Under the pieces are notes generated by a model, which saw only the letters and a program-made list of their open reading frames with translations, was not told where the DNA came from and ran no database searches. A DNA stretch of 38,427 nt, taken from assembly GCA_945860605.1 (NCBI GenBank), contig CAMAQL010000011.1, positions 1 to 38,427 on the forward strand, written 5' to 3'. Below are positions 25,914-33,957 of this stretch, one piece after another. This stretch comes from Chitinophaga pinensis. GTDB lineage: Bacteria; Bacteroidota; Bacteroidia; Chitinophagales; Chitinophagaceae. Numbering within the stretch: position 1 is the stretch's first letter; each line of letters opens with the position of its first letter. Made by a program: the position numbers and the translations under genes.

Positions 25914-28900
25914 ATGAGTAATCAATATCCAGAATTTAATGGCTTACATCTGCCAACCATCGAGGCAGAAATTTTAGCAGCTTGGAAAAAAGAACAAGCA
26001 TTTGAACAATCCGTTCAATTAAGAGAAGGCAAAACACCATTCGTGTTTTATGAAGGCCCTCCAAGTGCCAATGGTATGCCTGGTATTCACCATGTGATTT
26101 CAAGAACATTAAAGGATATGGTTTGTCGATATAAAACCATGCAAGGATTTCAAGTAAAGCGAAAAGGCGGATGGGATACCCACGGCTTACCTGTTGAATT
26201 AGGCGTAGAAAAAGAATTAGGCATTACTAAAGAAGATATTGGAAAGACGATTACAGTAGAAGCCTACAATCAAAAATGTAGAGAAGCGGTATTGCGTTAT
26301 AAAAAAGAGTGGGATGATATCACCAATAAAATGGGGTATTGGGTGGACTTAAACAATCCATACATCACATTTGAAAACAATTATATTGAAACATTGTGGT
26401 GGATACTAAGTACACTTTATAAAAAAGGCTACTTGTATCAGAGTGTTAGCATTCAACCTTATTCTCCTGCAGCTGGAACAGGATTGAGCTCGCACGAATT
26501 GAATCAACCAGGCACCTATAAGGATGTAAAAGACACTTCGGTTGTGGCCATGTTTAGAGCAGTTACAACAAAAGAAAGTCAATTTATTTTTGATGCAGCA
26601 TCAAGCAATCCACTTTCTAAGGAAGTCTATTATATGGCTTGGACAACTACTCCTTGGACCTTGCCTTCTAATTTAGGATTGACAGTTGGGCCAAATATTG
26701 AATATGCATTGATTGCCACATACAATCCATATACAGCTTTACCAGTCAATGTAGTTTTAGCTAAAGCCTTGGTATCAAAGTATTTCAAAGAAGAAGGATT
26801 GAGCTTGACTAGTTTTGCAGAAGGAGATAAAATTGTCCCTTGGAAAGAATTAGCCACATTTAAAGGAAGTCAATTAGAAGGATTACGCTATGAGCAGTTA
26901 ATGCTATTTGAAGCAAATAATCCAGCCAATATAGAAGGCGATCCATTTAAAATTATCCTTGGTGATTTTGTGACTACAGAAGATGGAACAGGAATCGTAC
27001 ATACTTCACCAGCATTTGGTGCAGATGATTATAAAGTAGGTCAAAAAAATAATTTAGGCATTATTACTTTAGTTGATAGAGCAGGAAAGTTCATTGATGG
27101 TGTGGGAGAATTTGCAGGAAGATTTGTTAAGAATTATAAAGACGAAAAAGATTTTCAAGATGTGAACGTGGATATCTCTGTTAAATTAAAAAAAGAAAAT
27201 CGTGCGTTTAAAGTAGAGAAATACGAACATAATTATCCGCATTGTTGGAGAACAGATAAACCAATTTTATATTATCCTTTGGATGCATGGTTTATCAAAA
27301 CTACTGCAGTGAAAGATAGAATGGTGGAGTTGAATAAAACTATTAACTGGAAACCAAAGAGTACAGGAGAAGGTCGTTTTGGTAACTGGTTAGAGAACAT
27401 GGTGGATTGGAATTTATCTCGTAGCCGTTATTGGGGAACGCCACTTCCTATCTGGAGAACAGAAGACGGAACAGAAGAAGTTTGTATTGGTTCAATAGAC
27501 GAATTGACTGCAGGATTTTTAGCAGCAAAAGAAAAAGGGTATAATAAAGCCGTACAATTAAAAATAGTAGATGGTAAATTAGATGTGGACTTGCATAAAC
27601 CATTTGTGGATCAAATAGAAATTTTAAGTCCTTCCGGCAGACCAATGCAACGCGTTTCGGACTTAGTAGACGTTTGGTTTGATTCGGGCGCAATGCCTTA
27701 TGCACAATGGCATTATCCATTTGAGAACAAAGATTTAGTAGACAAAGGATTGGCCTTCCCAGCAGATTTTATTGCAGAAGGGGTAGACCAAACTAGAGGC
27801 TGGTTCTACACATTACATGCATTGGGTGTATTGCTATTTGACAAGGTGGCGTACAAAGCAGTGGTGAGTAATGGACTGGTATTGGACAAGAATGGCAACA
27901 AAATGAGTAAGCGTTTAGGCAATGTGGTGAATCCATTTGAAACCTTAGAAACTTATGGAGCAGATGCTACAAGATGGTACTTAGTGACCAATGCATCTCC
28001 TTGGGATAATTTAAAATTTGACTTATCTGGAATACAAGAGGTGCAAAGAAAATTCTTTGGCACATTGTACAATACCTATCAGTTTTTTGTTTTGTATGCG
28101 AATGTAGATGGATTCAAATTCGAACAAGCATATATACCTGTGAAGGATCGTCCAGAAATTGACCGATGGGTAATTTCTTCTTTACATAGTTTAGTACAAA
28201 CAGTCACTGTGGCGATGGATGACTTTGAGCCAACCATTGCTGGACGTGCGATTGAGACTTTTGTGGATGAGCATTTAAGTAACTGGTATGTGCGTTTATG
28301 CAGAAGAAGATTCTGGAAAGGCACTTACAGCGAAGATAAAATTGCTGCATACCAAACATTGTATGAATGTATTGAAACCATTGCAAGATTAATGGCGCCA
28401 ATTGCACCATTCTTCTGTGATCAATTATTCAGAAATTTAAATGGGCTTACAAAACGTTTCGAAGCAACTTCTATTCATCATATTGATTTTCCAAAAGCTG
28501 ATCCATCTAAAATGGATGCAGCATTAGAAATAAGAATGCAGTTGGCACAAGATATTTGTTCTTTGGTTTTATCTATTCGTAAAAAGGTGAATATCAAAGT
28601 GCGTCAACCATTACAAAAAATCCTCATCCCAGTTTTAGACCCAGCTATGAAATTGTCCATTGAGCAAATGGAAGAATTAATTCTAGCCGAGGTGAATGTG
28701 AAGGAAATTAATTATATCACAGAGACGGAGGGGGTGATTAGTAAAAAGCTAAAACCTAATTTTAAATTATTGGGTGCGAAATTGGGCACAATGATGAAAC
28801 AGGCTTCTGCAGTCATTGCAAATTTGAGCCAAAACGAAATTTCTGAACTGGAGCGCAACGGAACCTTGACCATTTTGGTCGAAGAAAGTCCTATTACCTT

Positions 28901-29264
28901 GTTAATCAATGAAGTAGACATTATTGCTGAGGATATTCCAGGTTGGAGTGTCGCTGTAAAGGGCAATTTGACAGTTGCATTGGATATTAGCCTTTCTGAA
29001 GCCCTTTTAAAAGAAGGAAATGCTCGAGAATTGATAAATAGGGTCCAAAACATCCGAAAAGAGGCCAATTTTGAGCTCACGGATAAGATTTTACTCCAAA
29101 TTGTGGATAACACAAACATGAAAGACGCCGTTAATGAATTTTCAGAGTATATTTGCCGCGAAATATTGGCTACCCAAATAGATTGGGTGTCTAGCCTTGA
29201 AGAAGGCGTCGATATCGACATCAATGATCAAAAACTAAGGATTTTAGTTAGACAAAAAGGATAA
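25914..29264 (+). CDS. ileS: Isoleucyl-tRNA synthetase, IleRS2-like, with GIHH in place of HIGH
   Basis: An 1116-residue class I synthetase that charges tRNA-Ile. The class I signature region reads PPSANGMPGIHHV: positions 57-60 are G-I-H-H, so the first and third residues of H-x-G-H are exchanged. The second signature is intact as K663-M-S-K-R. Further landmarks are GWDTHGLPVE, the editing domain (TTPWTLPSNLGLTVG near 245; GTGIVHTSPAFGADDY near 360), and DVWFDSGAMPYAQWHYP. The length and the lack of a C-terminal Cys4 zinc domain fit the eukaryote-like IleRS2 branch. The start at 25914 follows lspA by 68 bp. The DksA-like gene begins 2 bp after the stop. Confidence 0.96.
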   Translation: MSNQYPEFNGLHLPTIEAEILAAWKKEQAFEQSVQLREGKTPFVFYEGPPSANGMPGIHHVISRTLKDMVCRYKTMQGFQVKRKGGWDTHGLPVELGVEKELGITKEDIGKTITVEAYNQKCREAVLRYKKEWDDITNKMGYWVDLNNPYITFENNYIETLWWILSTLYKKGYLYQSVSIQPYSPAAGTGLSSHELNQPGTYKDVKDTSVVAMFRAVTTKESQFIFDAASSNPLSKEVYYMAWTTTPWTLPSNLGLTVGPNIEYALIATYNPYTALPVNVVLAKALVSKYFKEEGLSLTSFAEGDKIVPWKELATFKGSQLEGLRYEQLMLFEANNPANIEGDPFKIILGDFVTTEDGTGIVHTSPAFGADDYKVGQKNNLGIITLVDRAGKFIDGVGEFAGRFVKNYKDEKDFQDVNVDISVKLKKENRAFKVEKYEHNYPHCWRTDKPILYYPLDAWFIKTTAVKDRMVELNKTINWKPKSTGEGRFGNWLENMVDWNLSRSRYWGTPLPIWRTEDGTEEVCIGSIDELTAGFLAAKEKGYNKAVQLKIVDGKLDVDLHKPFVDQIEILSPSGRPMQRVSDLVDVWFDSGAMPYAQWHYPFENKDLVDKGLAFPADFIAEGVDQTRGWFYTLHALGVLLFDKVAYKAVVSNGLVLDKNGNKMSKRLGNVVNPFETLETYGADATRWYLVTNASPWDNLKFDLSGIQEVQRKFFGTLYNTYQFFVLYANVDGFKFEQAYIPVKDRPEIDRWVISSLHSLVQTVTVAMDDFEPTIAGRAIETFVDEHLSNWYVRLCRRRFWKGTYSEDKIAAYQTLYECIETIARLMAPIAPFFCDQLFRNLNGLTKRFEATSIHHIDFPKADPSKMDAALEIRMQLAQDICSLVLSIRKKVNIKVRQPLQKILIPVLDPAMKLSIEQMEELILAEVNVKEINYITETEGVISKKLKPNFKLLGAKLGTMMKQASAVIANLSQNEISELERNGTLTILVEESPITLLINEVDIIAEDIPGWSVAVKGNLTVALDISLSEALLKEGNARELINRVQNIRKEANFELTDKILLQIVDNTNMKDAVNEFSEYICREILATQIDWVSSLEEGVDIDINDQKLRILVRQKG

Positions 29265-29266
29265 TT

Positions 29267-30325
29267 ATGGCTACAAAAAAACCAGCACCTAAAAAAGCGG
29301 CCCCAGCTAAAAAAGCAGCGCCAGCAAAAAAAGCGGCCCCTGCTAAAAAAGCAGTGCCAGCAAAAAAGGCTGCGCCAGCAAAAAAAGCTGCTCCGGTAAA
29401 AAAAGTAGTACCAGCTAAAAAGGCAGCGCCAGCAAAAAAAGTGGCTCCTGCAAAAAAGGCTGCACCTATAAAGAAAGCAGTTCCAGCAAAAAAAGTAGCT
29501 CCTACAAAAAAAGCGGTTCCAGCTAAAAAAGCAACGCCTGCTAAGAAAGTAGCCCCTGCAAAGAAAGTAGTTCCTGCAAAAAAGGCTGCTCCTGCAAAAA
29601 AAGTAGTTACTGCTAAAAAAGTGGTTACTGCAAAAAAGGTTGTGCCAGCTAAAAAAGTAGTTCCTGCTAAAAAAGCGGCACCTGTTAAAGCACCAGCGAA
29701 GCCAGTTTCAAAAGCGCCAGTAAAACCAGTTGTGGCTGCAAAGCCTGTAGAAAAATATGTGCCTCCTGCAAAACCAGTTCCAGTGATTCCAACGCCACCA
29801 GTAAAGCCGGTGCGTAAGGCAGCTGAACCAATTAAGGATATCAAAGTGCCAAAGATCAATGCAAAGAATAGTGTTCCTTATCAACCAGGATATGTACCAA
29901 TGGAAAAAAGAAAAGAAGTAGAAAGATCAACAGATACATTAGTTAAATATTCTGATGCTGAATTAGCAGAGTTTAGAGATTTGATTTCAAAGAAACTAGA
30001 AGCTGCAAAAAAAGAATTGGTTTATTTACAAGGCTTGATCACTCGCAAGGACGAAATGGGTGGTGATAATGATGATGCAAGATACATGACCATGGAAGAT
30101 GGTAGTGTAAGCATGGAGCGAGAGCAAATGGGCCAAATGGCTAGCCGTCAGATCACTTTCATCGACCACTTAGAGAAAGCAATCATGCGTATCGAAAACA
30201 AAACCTATGGTATTTGTAGAGTAACAGGTAGATTGATTGACAAAGCACGTTTACGCGCTGTGCCTCACGCTACTTTAAGCTTAGAAGCAAAATTAGGGTA
30301 TGTAAAAAATAGCAGCGATCAATAA
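29267..30325 (+). CDS. DksA/TraR-like protein with histone-H1-like Lys/Ala/Pro tail
   Basis: A 352-residue protein in two parts. Residues 1 to about 175 are low-complexity and very basic, with 21 hexapeptide units of the type [AV]PAKK[AV] (residues 12-137), then Pro/Lys/Val-rich sequence. Residues about 205-352 are DksA/TraR-like: YSDAELAEFRDLISKKLEAAKKEL opens a coiled coil, GGDNDDARYM lies at the tip region, and TYGICRVTGRLIDKARLRAVPHA is the zinc-finger region. Only one Cys (C317) of the usual four is left, so zinc is probably not bound. Such proteins are held to act on RNA polymerase in its secondary channel, and an H1-like tail would bind DNA without sequence choice; both are inferences here. 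The gene starts 2 bp after ileS, which suggests coupled translation. Confidence 0.88.
   Translation: MATKKPAPKKAAPAKKAAPAKKAAPAKKAVPAKKAAPAKKAAPVKKVVPAKKAAPAKKVAPAKKAAPIKKAVPAKKVAPTKKAVPAKKATPAKKVAPAKKVVPAKKAAPAKKVVTAKKVVTAKKVVPAKKVVPAKKAAPVKAPAKPVSKAPVKPVVAAKPVEKYVPPAKPVPVIPTPPVKPVRKAAEPIKDIKVPKINAKNSVPYQPGYVPMEKRKEVERSTDTLVKYSDAELAEFRDLISKKLEAAKKELVYLQGLITRKDEMGGDNDDARYMTMEDGSVSMEREQMGQMASRQITFIDHLEKAIMRIENKTYGICRVTGRLIDKARLRAVPHATLSLEAKLGYVKNSSDQ
29300..29677 (+). repeat. Coding 18-bp tandem repeat, 21 hexapeptide units
   Basis: The tract codes for 21 consecutive six-residue units with consensus APAKKA. Units vary at the first, third and last positions (V, T, I). Codons vary (GCT/GCA/GCG/GCC, CCA/CCT), so the DNA copies are diverged and the repeat is kept at the protein level. 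The opposite strand is open through this tract only as a by-product of the repeat. Confidence 0.9.
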
Positions 30326-30364
30326 ATGATTACAAGCAAATTGCTTGAACTGAATAGATCTATT

Positions 30365-30395
30365 AAAAAACCCGATCATTGATCGGGTTTTTTGT
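30365..30395. terminator. Bidirectional terminator between the dksA-like and ABC exporter genes
   Basis: AAAAAACCCGAT (30365-30376) pairs with ATCGGGTTTTTT (30382-30393) around CATTG. A-runs and T-runs on both sides let it serve the plus-strand dksA-like gene and the convergent minus-strand exporter gene that ends at 30450. Confidence 0.9.
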
Positions 30396-30449
30396 TGCAA
30401 TAAGTTTTTTATAAATCATTTTTTATGCATCAGTTACTATCGTAACTTC

Positions 30450-32267
30450 TTATTTCACTTCCTGCATCTCAATTAATTTCTTGTAGTAACCGCCTTGTGC
30501 GAGTAAGGTTTCGTGGTTACCGCGTTCTACGATTGCTCCTTTCTGTAATACGATGATTTCGTCTGCGTGTCGGATAGTTGACAATCTATGTGCAATCACA
30601 ATAGAAGTTCTGTTTTGCATCATATTATTAATCGCATCTTGTACCAATCTTTCGCTTTCTGTATCTAAAGCAGAAGTTGCTTCGTCTAAAATTAAGATGG
30701 GAGGATTTTTAAGCACGGCTCTTGCGATGGTTAAGCGTTGACGTTCGCCTCCGCTTAGTTTACTGCCTCTATCTCCAATCATAGATTCGAATCCACCTTC
30801 TTTTTTTATAATAAAATCATAAGCGTTCGCAATCTTAGCTGCAGTAATAATTTCCTCCATGGTCGCCTCTGGCTTGCCTAGTGCAATATTGGCTGCGATC
30901 GTATCATTGAATAAGATGGGCTCTTGTGTGACAATACTGATTAATTGTCTTAAGCTATGTAAACTATAATTTTTAATATTTTTTCCATCAATGAATAAAT
31001 TGCCTGAAGACACATCATGGAACCTTGGCACTAAATCTGCAAGTGTACTTTTTCCTGCACCAGAAGAACCTACCAAAGCAACGGAAGTTCCTTTTTTGAT
31101 GGTCAATTGAATGCCATTCAAAATACTTGCGTCATGGTAGGCAAATCCTACATTGTCAAAATGAATACTATCTTCAAATCCATTCATTAAAATTGGGTTG
31201 GCAACTTCTTCTACTGTATTAGGTGCTTCTAAAATTTCATTCAACCTATCTAGTGTAGCCGTACCGCGATTCACATTGTAAACTGCTTGTGATAATGCTT
31301 TTGCTGGATTGATGATTTGTGAAAACAACGCCACATAAGTAATGAATGATCCTGGAGATAAAATATCGCCATTTAAAACAAGCTTACCACCAAACCAAAG
31401 TACTCCACATAAAATGGAGACACCTAAAAATTCAGAAACAGGAGAAGCTAAGTCACGGCGATATAAAATTCGATTTTTTAAATTAAAAATATCTTCAACC
31501 AAGCCATAAAACTGACCTTTCACTTTTCCTTCTGCATTAAAGGCTTTAATAATCCTCAAGCCAGATAATGTTTCTTCCATCTGACTTAAAATCTCTCCCC
31601 ATTTAACTTGCGCTTTATTGGTATGTTTTTTTAGGCTACGACCTATTCGACCTACAATAAATCCCGCTAAGGGTAATAAAATGAAAACAAATATCGTGAG
31701 CTTGGTACTAATTAAGAATAAGAAAATTAAAATTCCAATGATCGTTAATGGTTCTTTGATCAACCCCTCTAATGCACTAATGACCGAGCTTTCCAATTCT
31801 GCAATATCATTCGAGGCTCTACTTAAAATATCGCCTTTTCTTTTTTCAGTAAAAAAGCCAACGGGCAACTGTAAAATTTTATCATACAAAAGCTTGGAAT
31901 ACTTCTTGGTTACCATATTCCTTATAGGCGCTAAAAAATAAAATGCGAGGTATAAAAATAAATTTTTGAAAAAGATGGATACGATAATGAATACACAGAT
32001 CCAGCCCAATGCATATGCCTTACCATTGACTTGGATGGTATCTTGTAAAAATTGATAAATAAGGTCTTTCAGGTTGGTGCTATCTGTCACCGATACTGGT
32101 GTCAAACTTGCAAAAGCATTGTTTCCAAATATCAGGTCAAGGAATGGAGTTAGCATGCCTAAGGAAAACAAGCTAAAAAGGATGGATAACAAGATAAATA
32201 GACCATACCAGCCCATATAGGTCTTGTATTCCTTGATATAACTTACTATGCGAAAAAATTTCTTCAT
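30450..32267 (-). CDS. MsbA-like ABC exporter (permease and ATPase in one chain)
   Basis: A 605-residue half-transporter. I take the ATG at 32267 (MKKFFRIVSYIKEYKTY) rather than one 57 bp upstream. Residues 1 to about 320 hold six membrane helices of the type I exporter fold. The nucleotide-binding domain has Walker A GSSGAGKST near residue 400, the signature LSGGERQR, Walker B ILILDEATSALD near residue 525, and the switch His in IVIAHRLSTI. MsbA-type proteins flip lipid A or other lipids across the inner membrane; the true substrate is not shown by sequence. It is divergent from rbfA with 68 bp between starts. A drug or peptide exporter is the main alternative. Confidence 0.9.
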   Translation of the reverse strand: MKKFFRIVSYIKEYKTYMGWYGLFILLSILFSLFSLGMLTPFLDLIFGNNAFASLTPVSVTDSTNLKDLIYQFLQDTIQVNGKAYALGWICVFIIVSIFFKNLFLYLAFYFLAPIRNMVTKKYSKLLYDKILQLPVGFFTEKRKGDILSRASNDIAELESSVISALEGLIKEPLTIIGILIFLFLISTKLTIFVFILLPLAGFIVGRIGRSLKKHTNKAQVKWGEILSQMEETLSGLRIIKAFNAEGKVKGQFYGLVEDIFNLKNRILYRRDLASPVSEFLGVSILCGVLWFGGKLVLNGDILSPGSFITYVALFSQIINPAKALSQAVYNVNRGTATLDRLNEILEAPNTVEEVANPILMNGFEDSIHFDNVGFAYHDASILNGIQLTIKKGTSVALVGSSGAGKSTLADLVPRFHDVSSGNLFIDGKNIKNYSLHSLRQLISIVTQEPILFNDTIAANIALGKPEATMEEIITAAKIANAYDFIIKKEGGFESMIGDRGSKLSGGERQRLTIARAVLKNPPILILDEATSALDTESERLVQDAINNMMQNRTSIVIAHRLSTIRHADEIIVLQKGAIVERGNHETLLAQGGYYKKLIEMQEVK

Positions 32268-32335
32268 AATTAAAACTATTCCCTCAGAATAATGAGCAAA
32301 GTAACTAATTTTACAGCGAATCAACGACTTTGATT

Positions 32336-32680
32336 ATGGAAGAGGGAAAAAGACAGAAACAAGTGGCTGGTGCCATTCAAAGCACCATGAACGATATTTT
32401 TTTAAAATTGGGCTTGAACCATTTACAAGGCGGGATGATATCCATCTCCACTGTAAAAGTGACCCCAGATTTATTAGAAGCTAGAATCTATTTGAGTTTA
32501 TTTCAGGTGGCCGACCAGGAAGCCTGCTTTAAGAAGATCCAAGCCCAGGCCTGGGACATTAAAAAGCATCTTCAAGAGGCTATGAAACATCAGTTAAGAC
32601 GTATTCCAGTATTGCATTTTTATTTAGATGACACATTGGATTATGTATTTAAAATGGAAGAGATTTTAAAAACACTATAA
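32336..32680 (+). CDS. rbfA: Ribosome-binding factor A
   Basis: A 114-residue KH-like protein that helps 30S maturation and 16S rRNA 5'-end processing. The N-terminal helix (RQKQVAGAIQSTMNDIFL), the strand ISISTVKVTPDLLEARIYLSLF and the C-terminal ending LRRIPVLHFYLDDTLDYVFKMEEIL match the family. The ATG at 32336 is preferred over the TTG at 32330. It starts very close to the sequence GACTTTG (32326-32332), a near match to the -7 element, so the message may have little or no leader. The LolC/E-like gene follows one base after the stop. Confidence 0.9.
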   Translation: MEEGKRQKQVAGAIQSTMNDIFLKLGLNHLQGGMISISTVKVTPDLLEARIYLSLFQVADQEACFKKIQAQAWDIKKHLQEAMKHQLRRIPVLHFYLDDTLDYVFKMEEILKTL

Positions 32681-32681
32681 G

Positions 32682-33896
32682 TTGCATTTTTTATTTGCTT
32701 GGCGTTATTTTAGGGGTAAATATTCCTTTCAGGCAATTCAACTCATTGCATGGGTCAGCGTTTTTGCAATTGCCATTGGCACTGCAGCCTTAATTACTAT
32801 TTTAAGTGTTTCGAATGGCTTCTCTGAAATTGTAAATGGATTGTATTCCGATTTCTATGCCGACCTGCGTGTGGTCCCTTCAACTACAAAATTTGTTAAG
32901 CTTACCCACGCACAATTAAGTTCGATTAGACAAATTCCTGGCGTACATTATGCCACAGGCATTGTAGAAAATAAAGCAATTCTTGTTCGTGATGAAAATC
33001 AAACGGTGGTATTTGTAAAAGGGGTTGATTCCAATTATATACATATTAATAAAGTCAATCAATATTTAAAGCGAGGCGCTTTTTCTTTGGGTAATTTAGA
33101 TAGCCCTAATTTAGTCATAGGTATTGGTGTGGAAGAAAATTTATTATTGTACAATGCAGAGTTGGGGACGCAATTGGAGTTGATTGCAGTGGGCCGATCT
33201 GGAAAGTCTCTAAAATCAATGGATCAGCTGAATCACATGGTAGCAGTGCAGTCTGGCGCATTCTCGGTACAACAAGAGTTTGACGCACAATATGTTTTTA
33301 CTTCTAATCAATTTGCACAATATTTATTTGATTTGGATTCCAATCAATATTCGGGTGTGGAATTATCCATTGATTTAAATAAAGAAAAAAGTATTGTTAC
33401 AGCAATACAAGATAAACTAGGTCCAGGTTTTTTGGTACAGAATAAATACCAACAAAATGCAGACTTATATAAAATCATGCAAATAGAAAAATGGATCATT
33501 TTTGCTATTCTTGCACTCATTATGGTGGTGGCATCCTTTAATTTAGTGGGTGCTTTAACGATGTTGGTCTTAGAAAAACAAAAAGACATTCATGTGTTGC
33601 ATGCGATGGGTGCCACTGCTGGCACGATTCAAAAAATATTCCTCAGCTTGTCTATTGTGATGTCCATGACCGGGGCGTTCATAGGTGGATTGATAGCCTC
33701 TTGCTTGATTTTTTTACAAACTCAATTTCATTTTATCCAATTGCAAGGGGTGAGTTTTATCATTGACTATTATCCTGTCAAAGCAATTTGGACAGACTAC
33801 CTTGCTGTGATTAGTTTAGTCGTTTTGATTGCTTTCGTTGCTGGTTGGGTTCCCGCTAAAAAAGCAGCTGGTCGCATATTTGAAAAAATTGGCTAA
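32682..33896 (+). CDS. LolC/LolE-like lipoprotein-releasing ABC permease (FtsX family)
   Basis: A 404-residue inner-membrane permease. It has an N-terminal helix (about 18-45, IQLIAWVSVFAIAIGTAAL), a large periplasmic domain (about 46-265), and a C-terminal FtsX domain with three helices; the segment VLEKQKDIHVLHAMGATAGTIQKIF is typical of the family. With a LolD ATPase such proteins release lipoproteins from the inner membrane. No lolD lies nearby. The start is a TTG (32682), one base after the rbfA stop, so translation is probably coupled to rbfA. A MacB-like or general FtsX permease is the alternative. Confidence 0.87.
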   Translation: MHFLFAWRYFRGKYSFQAIQLIAWVSVFAIAIGTAALITILSVSNGFSEIVNGLYSDFYADLRVVPSTTKFVKLTHAQLSSIRQIPGVHYATGIVENKAILVRDENQTVVFVKGVDSNYIHINKVNQYLKRGAFSLGNLDSPNLVIGIGVEENLLLYNAELGTQLELIAVGRSGKSLKSMDQLNHMVAVQSGAFSVQQEFDAQYVFTSNQFAQYLFDLDSNQYSGVELSIDLNKEKSIVTAIQDKLGPGFLVQNKYQQNADLYKIMQIEKWIIFAILALIMVVASFNLVGALTMLVLEKQKDIHVLHAMGATAGTIQKIFLSLSIVMSMTGAFIGGLIASCLIFLQTQFHFIQLQGVSFIIDYYPVKAIWTDYLAVISLVVLIAFVAGWVPAKKAAGRIFEKIG

Positions 33897-33910
33897 TAAA
33901 GATATGGCAC

Positions 33911-33939
33911 AAAAAAGGGAAGCATGCTTCCCTTTTTTT
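33911..33939. terminator. Bidirectional terminator between the LolC/E-like and transketolase genes
   Basis: AAAAAAGGGAAGC and GCTTCCCTTTTTT form a perfect palindrome around AT, with A and T runs on either side. It serves the two convergent genes ending at 33896 and 33958. Confidence 0.9.
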
Positions 33940-33957
33940 ATATAATTCATTGGTTAA

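Noticed and set aside
28712-29224. A 170-codon minus-strand open frame inside ileS
   Set aside because: It lies wholly antisense to the well-supported IleRS C-terminal region, has a Ser-rich shadow composition, and shows no domain.
29300-29677. Regular 18-bp repeat array considered as a CRISPR or other non-coding array
   Set aside because: There are no spacers, the period equals six codons, the DNA copies differ at wobble bases, and the frame is open throughout.
29248-29859. A 203-codon open frame on the minus strand rich in Phe, Ala, Gly and Thr
   Set aside because: It is the exact antisense of the Lys/Ala/Pro repeat tract of the dksA-like gene and is open only because of the repeat; no separate gene is supported.
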